Part shown: one piece after another, positions 1 to 7,329 of the stretch
Layout of the letters: every line of letters starts with the position of its first letter
Numbering within the stretch: the first letter of the stretch is position 1
IMG/VR virus record: IMGVR_UViG_3300045996_000816
Coordinates: 1 to 23,065 of that record
DNA length: 23,065 nucleotides
Reading direction: 5' to 3' (one strand)
DNA from: a virus
Notes under the pieces: model-generated
Told to the model about the DNA's origin: nothing
Database searches by the model: none
What the model saw: only the letters and a program-made list of their open reading frames with translations
Position numbers and translations under genes: made by a program

Positions 1-16
1 GCCGGTTGGGTGGTGA

Positions 17-61
17 GGCTCCGTGTGTGGCTGGTACCCACCGCGGAGCCGCTTTTTGTTT
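17..61 (+). terminator. Rho-independent terminator of an off-window gene
   Basis: A 7-bp GC-rich stem pairs GGCTCCG (17-23) with CGGAGCC (44-50). An inner GTGG/CCAC helix extends it, and GCTTTTTGTTT follows. This is a classic intrinsic terminator reading rightward. No rightward gene precedes it in the window, so it most likely ends an operon whose last gene lies left of position 1. Confidence 0.75.
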
Positions 62-77
62 GGTCTGCCTTCATCAG

Positions 78-116
78 TGCTGGGCGACCATCCCCAGCAG
101 ACGGCCCGGAGGCCGT
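78..116. other. Two adjacent hairpins downstream of the leftward gene
   Basis: TGCTGGG (78-84) pairs with CCCAGCA (93-99), and ACGGCC (101-106) pairs with GGCCGT (111-116) around a CGGA tetraloop. They lie just past the stop of the minus-strand gene at 123. They may slow or end leftward transcription, but neither has a T-tract on the minus strand, so a terminator role is only inferred. Confidence 0.35.
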
Positions 117-122
117 TTCGGC

Positions 123-569
123 TTAGGCGGCCCGCTTGATCGCTGTTCCCCAGCCAGCTAGGCGGTTGTCGTAGGCCCGGAGCCGGTCGCAGGCCATGCG
201 CCACTCGGCCGAAGAATCGTGGAAGGCCACGCGAGCCGCATGGGTGGCGTCGTTGTCCAGATCCTGGCGGTAGCGCATGTCGCCGGCTCGCTTCGCTCCA
301 TGCTGGGCAATCACCGCGGACTGAAAGAGATGGTCCTTCCAACCCATTTGCGCCTGGAGTTGCTGGACATCCCCGAGGAGCTGCTTACGTTCGGCGGCGT
401 GGGCATCCTTGAACGCCGCGCTAGTTCGGCATCGGTCGCAGGTGATCTCATCATCCGTTGTGGCGTAGGCGTTGAAGGTGCTGATCTCGCCGCAGCCAGC
501 ACGGAAGTACAGGTGCCTGGTGGCCAGGTTGCTGAAGTTGTCGAAGTGGAGCGTGGTGGCGGTAGGCAT
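123..569 (-). CDS. Small Cys-motif (zinc-ribbon-like) protein, divergent from the packaging operon
   Basis: This is a 148-aa protein of unknown function. The start is well fixed: AGGAGG (579-584) lies 9 nt before the ATG, and a promoter lies further upstream (636-664). Near the N-terminus are a CGE motif (Cys26) and a CDRC pair (Cys44, Cys47), with His19 nearby. Small phage proteins with a single Cys followed by a TCxxC motif are common and are usually read as zinc-ribbon-like. The rest is charged, Ala-rich and predicted mostly helical (residues 50-145). It is transcribed away from the terminase genes and carries its own repressible-looking promoter, so it is probably regulated separately from the virion genes. 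No helix-turn-helix is evident, so I do not call it the repressor itself. Confidence 0.75.
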   Translation of the reverse strand: MPTATTLHFDNFSNLATRHLYFRAGCGEISTFNAYATTDDEITCDRCRTSAAFKDAHAAERKQLLGDVQQLQAQMGWKDHLFQSAVIAQHGAKRAGDMRYRQDLDNDATHAARVAFHDSSAEWRMACDRLRAYDNRLAGWGTAIKRAA

Positions 570-635
570 GGTGGTGGACCTCCTATGTCCGTTCCTGTTG
601 GTTGTCGAGGCGGCTGGTACTCGCCTGACACCTTC

Positions 636-664
636 ATCCTAAGGTAACCAATGGATACCGTCAA
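636..664 (-). promoter_or_regulatory. Sigma70-type promoter for the leftward gene
   Basis: Reading leftward, TTGACG (664-659) is followed by exactly 17 nt and then TAGGAT (641-636). That is 5/6 and 4/6 matches to the -35 and -10 consensus at ideal spacing. Transcription would start near 629, giving a leader of about 60 nt before the ATG at 569. Confidence 0.7.
643..659. promoter_or_regulatory. 17-bp palindromic operator candidate inside the promoter spacer
   Basis: GGTAACCAATGGATACC is palindromic (GGTA-n-CCA-n-TGG-n-TACC). Only one symmetric pair mismatches, plus the unavoidable central base. It fills the -35/-10 spacer of the leftward promoter and touches the last base of the -35 box. A dimeric repressor bound here would block RNA polymerase. 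The cognate repressor is not identified in the window. Confidence 0.6.
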
Positions 665-718
665 GGGGGTATTACGGGGGAGCTGGTTTTTGTGACACCT
701 GAGATGCGGACCCCTCAG

Positions 719-742
719 AAAGTTTGTGCCGGTGCAAACTTT
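719..742. repeat. Inverted repeat, 8-bp arms
   Basis: AAAGTTTG (719-726) and CAAACTTT (735-742) are perfect inverted arms around TGCCGGTG, whose middle CCGG is itself symmetric. The arms are AT-rich in a GC-rich genome and no T-tract follows, so an operator fits better than a terminator. The right arm overlaps a TTGACC (741-746) that could be a rightward -35 box, but no good -10 follows at 16-18 nt. Confidence 0.5.
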
Positions 743-786
743 GACCCAATTTCGGGCACAGGGCTTGCGTCTCCCTTCTCAACCTG

Positions 787-804
787 CCACACTAAGGCCT
801 GTAC
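787..804 (+). repeat. 18-bp motif, copy 1 (upstream of the small terminase)
   Basis: CCACACTA-N5-TGTAC, sharing 15 of 18 bases with the copy at 1516-1533. Each copy contains ACA-N8-TGT, a weak dyad. This copy lies about 95 nt upstream of the ATG at 900. The remainder of 663-899 shows no gene. Confidence 0.35.
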
Positions 805-899
805 CCCCCTGCCTTAATTTCTTGGGGCGGTAGCCACAAGTGCGCCCAGCGGGCCTCCTCGTGAGAGCCCCGGCCACTAGGAACCCAGGAGGACACGGC

Positions 900-1430
900 A
901 TGACCGTCCTCACCCCCGAACGCGAGGCCGCGATCATCGATGCGGTCGAGAAGGGCACTCCCGCAAGCGTGGCCGCCAGAGCAGTCGGGATCGACGCTCG
1001 CACCGTCGCTCGCTGGAAGCTGATCGCCGAGGATGACTCCAACACTTGGCCAGGCACCTCCTCCCCGGTAGACCCTGACACAAAAGCCCGCATTGTCCGG
1101 TTTGCTCAGCGGCTCGCGGATGCAGAAGCGGCCTGCTTTCAGAAGCTGACGCACTCGCTCTACCACAACGCGACGACCGAGAACCCGAAGAGCGGTCACA
1201 CCGACACCCAGGCCGCGGACAAGCTGCTGAGCAAGCACCCCAAGTTCCGGCAGGACTGGTACGAGAACAAGCAGCTCCAGGTCACCAACAGCGGCACCGT
1301 CAACCATGAGCACCGGGCGGTTGAGGGCATGTCCCACTCGGAGCTTCTGGAGAGCGTGCCTGCCGAATTCCGGGAACTGGTGGACGACCTCCCCGCCCTG
1401 CCTCAACCAGACGAGCTGACCGCCGGTTAA
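900..1430 (+). CDS. terS: Terminase small subunit
   Basis: This 176-aa protein is the likely DNA-recognition subunit of the packaging motor. Residues 8-42 form a helix-turn-helix (short helices around PASVAARAVGID and TVARWK). A helical middle follows, and residues 111-128 have the SKHPKFRQDW...NKQLQV pattern often seen at the oligomerisation/C-terminal part of small terminases. AGGAGGA (887-893) precedes the ATG, so I use this start and not the in-frame ATG at 840, which has no such site. It heads the rightward operon and sits two small genes before TerL. The length is normal for the family. Confidence rests on the HTH, the C-terminal motif and position; no catalytic residues exist to check. 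Confidence 0.8.
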   Translation: MTVLTPEREAAIIDAVEKGTPASVAARAVGIDARTVARWKLIAEDDSNTWPGTSSPVDPDTKARIVRFAQRLADAEAACFQKLTHSLYHNATTENPKSGHTDTQAADKLLSKHPKFRQDWYENKQLQVTNSGTVNHEHRAVEGMSHSELLESVPAEFRELVDDLPALPQPDELTAG

Positions 1431-1544
1431 CAGACGCCTCCGCACACGCACGAGGGGGCGGGGGTAGGTCGAGACAGGCTCGGGTCGAGTCGATTTGCTG
1501 CTACGTCTCGGATAACCACACTAGCGCGTGTACGGGAGGCTCCG
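1431..1544. other. 114-nt intergenic gap
   Basis: No ORF fits here. It holds a GGTCGAG direct repeat (1467-1473 and 1483-1489), an AT-richer GGATAACC, copy 2 of the 18-bp motif, and the ribosome site of the next gene. No convincing -35/-10 pair is seen. Confidence 0.5.
1516..1533 (+). repeat. 18-bp motif, copy 2 (upstream of the Tat-signal gene)
   Basis: CCACACTAGCGCGTGTAC, 15 of 18 identical to 787-804. It ends just before GGGAGG (1534-1539), the ribosome site of the gene at 1545. It is a candidate binding site shared by two gene starts. Confidence 0.35.
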
Positions 1545-1820
1545 ATGGACCGAAGAACCTTCATGAGGCTTGCCCCTGCGGTGGTGAGTGCTCCCGTGGT
1601 GGCCCTCTCGCCGGTTGAGCCGAAACCTGCCTCAACGCCCCGCCCTGAGTGTGCGTGGTGCCGTCACCTGATTGCGGGAAAGCCAGCGGCCGTAGCGGTT
1701 GTTTCTCCTGACGGACACCTGTTTGCGTGCGACAACGACTGTGCGAGGGCTCTAGGCGGGCTCCTTCAAGAGACTAACCGGATGTACCCCGGTTGGGTCG
1801 CCCCGAGGCTCTTGGGATGA
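1545..1820 (+). CDS. Small protein with Tat-type signal and four-Cys zinc motif
   Basis: This 91-aa protein is not recognised by family. The N-terminus reads DRRTFMRLA, a twin-arginine motif (Arg3-Arg4) followed by a hydrophobic stretch to about residue 22 and a possible cleavage site after VVA (residue 20). The mature part has Cys36-x2-Cys39 and Cys62-x3-Cys66, a spacing suited to one zinc ion in a treble-clef or YHS/TRASH-like finger. If the signal works, the folded metalloprotein would be exported by the host Tat system, which carries prefolded cofactor proteins. That is odd for a gene between the two terminase subunits. GGGAGG lies 5 nt before the ATG. Its stop overlaps the next start (ATGA), so the two are probably co-translated. 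Membrane anchoring through an uncleaved signal is an alternative. Confidence 0.65.
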   Translation: MDRRTFMRLAPAVVSAPVVALSPVEPKPASTPRPECAWCRHLIAGKPAAVAVVSPDGHLFACDNDCARALGGLLQETNRMYPGWVAPRLLG

Positions 1821-2014
1821 CCGACGACCCGAAGGTGACCGACATCAGCACCCCGCACGTGGGCAATCCCGGTGAGGTGGTGGTGACCAGGATGACTTAC
1901 GGAACGCTGTTCTCTGAGGAGACGGCTGTCCGTGGGCCCAACGGGAAGATGGTCAAGGTGGTGAAGGGCTCTGCCGTGGTGCGGCATCGGGGTGGGGTCG
2001 ATTACGGCTCCTAG
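1817..2014 (+). CDS. Hypothetical 65-aa protein
   Basis: The ATG at 1817 overlaps the stop of the preceding gene (ATGA), which favours it over the in-frame upstream ATG at 1793. The protein is small, mixed beta/charged, without membrane segments or cysteines. The middle (GPNGKMVKVVKGSAVV) looks like a beta-hairpin. It overlaps the start of the large terminase by 23 nt in another frame, suggesting coupled translation of the packaging operon. Function unknown. Confidence 0.6.
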   Translation: MTDDPKVTDISTPHVGNPGEVVVTRMTYGTLFSEETAVRGPNGKMVKVVKGSAVVRHRGGVDYGS

Positions 2015-3572
2015 CGTTCAACTCGACCAGGCGAGGCTCCAGCAGGAAGCCACCAGACGACTGGCGCGTGAGTACTTCCTGCCGTTCGTCAAGTACACGA
2101 AGAAGGACTACCAGGCCGAGCGCGTCCACAAGTACGTCGCCAAGCGGCTTCAGCAGTTCGTGGAGGACTGCGAGCAGAAGCGGGCGCCGCGGCTGATCTT
2201 CAAGATGCCGCCCCAGCACGGGAAGAGTGAGCAGGGCTCGCGGCGGCTTCCTGGGTGGATCTTGGGCCGCAATCCTCGCTGGCGCATAGGGCTCATGTCC
2301 TACGGCGCCGACTGGGCCCGCAGGCTGGCAAGGGACGCGCGAGACGTGTTCACCAGCGAGGAGTACCAGGAGGTCTTCCCTGGGCTGGAGCTCGACCCCA
2401 GCAGCACGGCGGTAGATGATTGGGCGCTGACGCGGAAGTGCGGCGGTGGCGGGATGACCGCTGTCGGTCGAGACGGCGCGATTACGGGCCGGTCGCTGGA
2501 AGTCCTGATTGTGGACGACCCGGTCAAGAACCAGACGGACGCCGACAGCGATACGGAACGCGAGTTGACGTGGGCCAACTGGACGGGTTTCCGCAACCGG
2601 GTACAGCACGGCGGCGGGGTACTGATCGTGGCCACCCAGTGGCACCACGACGACCTGATTGGGCGACTGCTCCAGTGGGCGAAGGACCACCCGGACGCTG
2701 ACCAGTACGAAGTCATCAACCTCACGGCGCTGGCCGAGGAAGGCGATCCGCTGGAGCGAGCACTGGGCGAGGCCCTGGCCCCCAGCCGGTACGACGTAGC
2801 CGACCTCCTCAAACTCAAGGCCTCCATGCCTGACCGCGATTGGCAGGCGCTCTACTGTGGGCGCCCGAGCGCGGAAGAGGGCGCGATCTTCAACCGGGAG
2901 TGGTTCCAACTCGAAGACGACCCCCACGCACCGGGTTTCATCTTCCAAACCGCTGATACGGCCTACAGCCTCAAGACGACGGCTGACTACAGCGTGATCC
3001 AGACATGGCGGCGCGAGAAGAACGCCTACCGCCTGCTGGACGTCTACCGGGCCCGTTGTGAGTTGCCTGAGTTGAAGCGCCAGATGCAGCGCCTGGCGAG
3101 GGAATGGAAGCCCCTGGCGATCTGGGTTGAGGACATTGGCTCAGGCAAGAGCCTCATCCAGGAACTGCGCGAGCAGACCATGCTGCCCGTTCTGGCGTGG
3201 AAGCCCGACCGCGACAAGGTGAGTCGCGCACACGCCGTGACGCCCCTGTTTGCCGCTGGCAAGGTGCGGTTCCCGAAATGGGCCCCCTGGCTCAGCGCCT
3301 ACCTGACCGAACTCGAAAACTTCCCCCTGGCCGCCCATGACGACCAGGTAGACGCGACCACGATGGCGCTCACCCTCCACGCCGAGGAAGAGCAGCCGCT
3401 GACCCAGCCGGTGAAGCAGGACTTCACCTACGACGAACAGGCGGCCGAGGACGAAGCCACGGTGAGCCTGATGGACGAATTGACCGGGAAGCCCGCGATC
3501 CGCGTGGCCTTTACCGAGATGGTGGAACAGCGCCAGCGGAGGGAACAGCAATTTGCCGACGCCCTCCCTTGA
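1992..3572 (+). CDS. terL: Terminase large subunit (packaging ATPase and nuclease)
   Basis: A 526-aa motor protein that pumps DNA into the procapsid and cuts it. The N-terminal ATPase has a Walker A PPQHGKS (residues 73-79), Walker B LIVDDP (172-177, Asp175/Asp176) and a coupling-type motif ATQW (214-217). The C-terminal RNase-H-like nuclease shows TADTA (Asp322), WVEDIGSG (Glu380/Asp381) and HDDQVDA (Asp450, Asp451, Asp454), the expected acidic metal-binding set. Length is typical. The start is a GTG overlapping the upstream gene; the ribosome site is weak, so translation is probably coupled. The stop overlaps the portal start by 20 nt. All key residues are present, so the enzyme looks active. 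Confidence 0.96.
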   Translation: MGSITAPSVQLDQARLQQEATRRLAREYFLPFVKYTKKDYQAERVHKYVAKRLQQFVEDCEQKRAPRLIFKMPPQHGKSEQGSRRLPGWILGRNPRWRIGLMSYGADWARRLARDARDVFTSEEYQEVFPGLELDPSSTAVDDWALTRKCGGGGMTAVGRDGAITGRSLEVLIVDDPVKNQTDADSDTERELTWANWTGFRNRVQHGGGVLIVATQWHHDDLIGRLLQWAKDHPDADQYEVINLTALAEEGDPLERALGEALAPSRYDVADLLKLKASMPDRDWQALYCGRPSAEEGAIFNREWFQLEDDPHAPGFIFQTADTAYSLKTTADYSVIQTWRREKNAYRLLDVYRARCELPELKRQMQRLAREWKPLAIWVEDIGSGKSLIQELREQTMLPVLAWKPDRDKVSRAHAVTPLFAAGKVRFPKWAPWLSAYLTELENFPLAAHDDQVDATTMALTLHAEEEQPLTQPVKQDFTYDEQAAEDEATVSLMDELTGKPAIRVAFTEMVEQRQRREQQFADALP

Positions 3573-5595
3573 TCTCGATGAGCTGAGCGATTCCGAAGTC
3601 CTCGACCTCTTCCAGAGCATCAAAGACTCCTGGCGCCCGCGAAACGACAAGATCGAGGCAGCGAAAGAGCTGCGCGAGCTTCGGGATAAGGTGCCGATCC
3701 CGAAGGGGTGGAAGCGCGCCAACGTCAAGGACGTGCACTCCAACCTGGCCAAGGAGATCCCTGCCCGTGTTACGGGCACCTTGACCCTCAAGGAGCCCCA
3801 GTACAGCCGCCTGGCGCCTGATGACGACATCTCCATCAAGGAGAAGGCCACTCGGGTGGAGCGCCACCTGCAGGCCCGCTTCCAGTACGACCGTCGCACG
3901 GCGCTCCCTGGCAAGAACGCCTGGACCTTCACGGTCGATCAGATGATCAACAAGGGCGCCGCGGTGATGGGCAGCATCTTCGCTCCCCACGCCTGGGCGG
4001 GTGCCCCGGTGTTCCTCGAAGACGGGAAGATTCGGCGGGAGTTCTGGCGAGACGACAAGGGCCAGCCGGTTGAGGACGAAGAGGCCATCGATGAGGCGGC
4101 CACCGCTCGTGCTTACGAGCGCAAGGTGGACCTGCACCGTTCGCGCTCAAAGCCCCCCGTCAGTCGGCGCCTCATCGAGACCGAGTACACCTACCCGGTT
4201 TTCCTTGAGGATCGGATGCTCGGCATGTTCATCGAGCGCCCGGCCACGTTGCTTGAGGTGCGAGCGGGTGGCTTCAACCTCCCGCTGTCCGGTGGGGTAG
4301 AGAAGCTGAGCGGCAAGGCGGGAATCGTGGAGTTCCACACCCCCAATCGGTGCCGTTACTACTGGGAGAACACCCCGCTAGAGCACGAGGAGTACGGAAC
4401 GGAAGGCATCGTCACGAACTACGGGTTCGTGCCCTTCGCGTACCGCACGGGCCTTGAGGGCGGCTCCCTCGACTGGGGGAGCTACGGGCTGCCTCTGCTC
4501 GATCTGGTGGACGCCAATATCCGCCTGATCAACATGATGCTGACGTACCGGCTGCACGCCATGTACGCGGCGTCCTACCCCTCCTGGTTCATCAAGTACA
4601 TCCCCAATCCCAACGGCGGCCCGACCGTCGAAGTCCGCAACGGTAAGGACGGCAAAGTCCTCAACAAGTGGGACTTCGAGAGCGGCACCATCATGGATTT
4701 CGGCAAGGACAAAGAGGTAATGCCGTTCACCCATCCTGGGCTCGGCATCGACTTCGACAAGCTTCTGCAGTACCAGGTGGAAGAGGTACACCGGATCATT
4801 CCGCGCACCCTCCAGGGTGAAGCCACGAGCTCGGGCTACAACACGGCCCAGAGCACGGTCCAGGCGAAATCGATCTTCGGCCCCATCACCGATGGGCTGG
4901 AGCTGCTTCTGGAAGAGACGGCCAGCATGGATATGCGCCACATCGGCGAGCGTGTCCCTGGCCCGGTCTGGCTGGAGTACGAAGGCCGCCCAGACGGAGC
5001 CGCCCGTCGAGGTGTGAGCCTTGTGCGGGTCGAGAAGAGCGATATCGCCGAGTACTACGGCATTCGCGTCACCATCGACCGCGAGCTGGACGACATCACG
5101 CGCGGCACCTTCGCTTCGAACATGAAGGCCGCGGGCATCTTCGATGACGAAGAGGCCTACTACATGGCTAACCCCACGGGCGACTACGAAGCCCACAAGA
5201 TGCGCCAGATCCGCGATCGCGTCTGGAACAGTGAACAGGTGCAGCTGGCGCTCGAAACAAAGGCCATCAAGCGCTTCGGGCTGGCGGATGCCGTGGCTGA
5301 GGCCCAGGCGATGAGCCAGATCGTCATGGGGCCAGACGGCACGCCCCTGGTGAAGCAGCAGAGCGGTTCGCTCGCTGGCCCTGGTATCGGCAGTCTTCCC
5401 TCAGCGCAGGGGGCTCTAGGCGCGTCCAGTGGCCGCCAGGGCCAGGCCAACCTCGACAGCACCAACAACCCCACCATCGATCAGCCCGCACCGACCCCAA
5501 CCGGTCGAAGCCGTGGACGCCGTCGCGGTGGCGCCATCCCTGATGCCCCACAGCGGCAACCGGTCAGGCCGACGCCGAGCAATGCCGCAGCGTAA
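3553..5595 (+). CDS. Portal protein
   Basis: This 680-aa protein should form the dodecameric ring at the capsid vertex through which DNA enters and leaves. The start is a TTG at 3553, supported by GGAGGGA (3538-3544) 8 nt upstream; it overlaps the terL end. The sequence has the portal-type alternation of charged helices. A long helical stretch DLVDANIRLINMMLTYRL (about residues 317-334) is followed by a beta region, then RIIPRTLQGEATSSGYNTAQST (about 417-438), a portal-like loop. The last ~75 residues are Gly/Ser/Gln/Pro/Arg-rich and disordered. The size is on the large side, typical of podovirus portals with a C-terminal barrel. Position directly after TerL is the strongest support. Confidence 0.88.
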   Translation: MPTPSLDLDELSDSEVLDLFQSIKDSWRPRNDKIEAAKELRELRDKVPIPKGWKRANVKDVHSNLAKEIPARVTGTLTLKEPQYSRLAPDDDISIKEKATRVERHLQARFQYDRRTALPGKNAWTFTVDQMINKGAAVMGSIFAPHAWAGAPVFLEDGKIRREFWRDDKGQPVEDEEAIDEAATARAYERKVDLHRSRSKPPVSRRLIETEYTYPVFLEDRMLGMFIERPATLLEVRAGGFNLPLSGGVEKLSGKAGIVEFHTPNRCRYYWENTPLEHEEYGTEGIVTNYGFVPFAYRTGLEGGSLDWGSYGLPLLDLVDANIRLINMMLTYRLHAMYAASYPSWFIKYIPNPNGGPTVEVRNGKDGKVLNKWDFESGTIMDFGKDKEVMPFTHPGLGIDFDKLLQYQVEEVHRIIPRTLQGEATSSGYNTAQSTVQAKSIFGPITDGLELLLEETASMDMRHIGERVPGPVWLEYEGRPDGAARRGVSLVRVEKSDIAEYYGIRVTIDRELDDITRGTFASNMKAAGIFDDEEAYYMANPTGDYEAHKMRQIRDRVWNSEQVQLALETKAIKRFGLADAVAEAQAMSQIVMGPDGTPLVKQQSGSLAGPGIGSLPSAQGALGASSGRQGQANLDSTNNPTIDQPAPTPTGRSRGRRRGGAIPDAPQRQPVRPTPSNAAA

Positions 5596-5896
5596 CTGGC
5601 TTGACGGTGCCCTCGACATGGTGGTGGACGCGATGAACGACGGCGGCAACCGTATCGACAAGCTCTCTCAGGACCAAGCCCCTTTCGACAGCGTGAAGCT
5701 CACGCCCGACGAAGAGAACCTGATCTACGACAACCCTTCGGTGCTCTACCCCGACGAGACGGACCCCGAGACAGGCTTGCCGCTGACCAACGCGCAGGCC
5801 GCCCAGAAGCTGCTCCAGGAAAAGGGAGCCGTCGAGTACGTGCGCTTCGTGACCGAGATGGAGAAGCGCCGCGCAAAGGAGGCTGGCCTTGTCTGA
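5582..5896 (+). CDS. Hypothetical 104-aa acidic protein
   Basis: I chose the ATG at 5582, overlapping the portal stop by 14 nt. The in-frame ORF extends to 5429, but that part is Pro/Arg/Ser-rich in a way expected from the shadow of the portal frame. The protein is acidic (TPDEENLIYDNPSVLYPDE), with a helical C-terminus (QAAQKLLQEKGAVEYVRFVTEMEKRR) likely to form a coiled coil. It overlaps the next gene by 8 nt. It is probably a minor head protein or assembly factor, judged only from position. Confidence 0.65.
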   Translation: MPQRNWLDGALDMVVDAMNDGGNRIDKLSQDQAPFDSVKLTPDEENLIYDNPSVLYPDETDPETGLPLTNAQAAQKLLQEKGAVEYVRFVTEMEKRRAKEAGLV

Positions 5897-7325
5897 GTTC
5901 CCATGGGAAGACACGAAGAGCACTCTTGAAGCGCAGCACGGTGTGGCCACGGTCATCGGGAGGGACGCCGAGTACGGCGAGATCACCTACAAGTTCAACG
6001 ACGGGTCTGTTGCTGTCATTGACAGCCAGGGCAACGTGGATGTCCGCAACAGCCACTTCTCTGCTGTGCGGCCTCCGGCTAAGCCAGATGGCCCGTCCGA
6101 TACCCAGCGGGGCTCTGGTTCCACGACTGTCCCCCCTCGCCCGCCTACAGCGGACCGTGCCAGCCTTGAGCGGCACTACACCGCCGTTCAGGCCGTCTTC
6201 AACGACCCGAACACCAGCACCGAGGAGCGAGCGCAGGCCCGCACCGAGCTGAACTGGATCACGCAGCAGATCCAATCGGACGCCAACAAGCCCGCCCGCG
6301 GTGAGCCCGGTACGGAGTTCATGGGCCCAGGCGGTGTGCCTCTCGGCGTGTTCAAGCCTGACGGCACCCTCAAGGACTACGACCAGAAGGAACAGGCCGC
6401 GGCGATCGCGCGCATCAACAAGGAGCGCGCAGCTTCCGGGCAGGCACCGCTCCAGACTCCCGCTACCGGCGGCAGTGGTGGTTCAGGCGGTAGTTCTGGT
6501 GGTGGTGGTTCAGCCTCCGTCAACACGCAGATTGCGGCCAATGGTGGCAAGCAGATCAGTGTGGACAAGAACGAGTCCGTGCTGGTGTTCCAGATGCCAG
6601 ACGGCTCACTTCGCGTAGAGCCCAACCCGGCGTACGAGGGCCCCAAGCCCAAAGACCCGCAACTGTTCAACACCACGGAAGGCATCGTCTCTGTCGGCCC
6701 TGATGGTCAGGCCGCCATGGTCTGGCAGAAGCCCGACGACAAAGACCTGTTCGGTCAGGCTGTGCAGCGCTACCACGCCAAAGCCGCCGAGGTTGACCAG
6801 ATGGTGGCTGCTGGCCAGCTCAGCGGGGAAGAGGCCGAACGCATCAAGGCGAACCTGCGCGGCATCGTGGAGACGGCTTCCAGGGGCTTTACGCCAACCG
6901 AGGCCGCTAGCGCGAGTGTGGCGCAGGGCAATCTCGATGTGAACCGCCAGAACGCGGAGACATCTCGGCGCCGGGACGCGCAGGCCGCCCGCGAAGGTAA
7001 GGCCCGCCCCTTCTTCGATCAGGCCAACGCCAACCGCGACATGCTGACCAGAGCTGCCGACAAAGGCGTGTACGTGAAGGGCAGCGCGTCGCTGATCTTC
7101 GACCCGCTCCAGGTGGCGTACTCGGCTCTGACCGATGGCTTCAAGGACGGCACGCTTGATCCCCAGTTCGCACCTGCTGGCGTGGCATTGCCTCAGCCTG
7201 CTCCTGCTGGCCCTCCTGCTCCCACGCCTGCCGGCCCTCCAGCCCCTCCCCCGCTCGACCCCACCCTTGCGCTCCCCGTGTCCAGTGGATTCGGGATGCC
7301 GCCTGCTCCTTCACGGAGGTACTAG
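5889..7325 (+). CDS. Low-complexity, probable virion-associated protein
   Basis: A 478-aa protein of unknown family. The TTG start has an excellent ribosome site (AAAGGAGG, 5876-5883) and overlaps the previous stop. Residues 1-60 look like a small beta domain (ATVIGRDAEYGEITYKF, then VAVIDSQGNV). A Gly/Ser linker covers 193-209. A second beta segment, ISVDKNESVLVFQMPDGSL, lies at 223-241. Residues 285-400 are helical and charged. The C-terminus (about 430-465) is Pro/Ala-rich. Modular, linker-joined architecture between the portal and the large polyvalent-type protein suggests an internal or ejected virion protein. No catalytic motif is evident. Confidence 0.7.
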   Translation: MSEFPWEDTKSTLEAQHGVATVIGRDAEYGEITYKFNDGSVAVIDSQGNVDVRNSHFSAVRPPAKPDGPSDTQRGSGSTTVPPRPPTADRASLERHYTAVQAVFNDPNTSTEERAQARTELNWITQQIQSDANKPARGEPGTEFMGPGGVPLGVFKPDGTLKDYDQKEQAAAIARINKERAASGQAPLQTPATGGSGGSGGSSGGGGSASVNTQIAANGGKQISVDKNESVLVFQMPDGSLRVEPNPAYEGPKPKDPQLFNTTEGIVSVGPDGQAAMVWQKPDDKDLFGQAVQRYHAKAAEVDQMVAAGQLSGEEAERIKANLRGIVETASRGFTPTEAASASVAQGNLDVNRQNAETSRRRDAQAAREGKARPFFDQANANRDMLTRAADKGVYVKGSASLIFDPLQVAYSALTDGFKDGTLDPQFAPAGVALPQPAPAGPPAPTPAGPPAPPPLDPTLALPVSSGFGMPPAPSRRY

Positions 7326-7329
7326 CCTG

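Noticed and set aside
219-647. 142-aa plus-strand ORF across the leftward Cys-motif gene
   Set aside because: The minus-strand gene has AGGAGG and a promoter at the right distance. The plus ORF lacks a ribosome site and runs through that promoter.
699-718. CTGAG-N10-CTCAG inverted arms in the control region
   Set aside because: Five-base arms with a ten-base gap occur often by chance, and there is no T-tract or promoter element tied to them.
741-769. Rightward promoter with TTGACC as -35
   Set aside because: At 16-18 nt spacing the next hexamers (for example CTTGCG) do not resemble a -10 box, so I list only the inverted repeat.
1953-2948. 331-aa ORF on the minus strand across the large terminase
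   Set aside because: It is antisense to a gene with all terminase motifs intact. Long antisense ORFs are expected in GC-rich genes, and the translation is low-complexity in Arg, Val and Leu.
4378-5196. 272-aa minus-strand ORF opposite the portal gene
   Set aside because: Shadow of the portal frame; no ribosome site or domain recognised.
5429-5581. N-terminal extension of the 104-aa gene after the portal
   Set aside because: The extension is Pro/Arg/Ser-rich and lies wholly inside the portal gene in another frame, so it is best explained as a shadow; ATG 5582 fits an overlap start.
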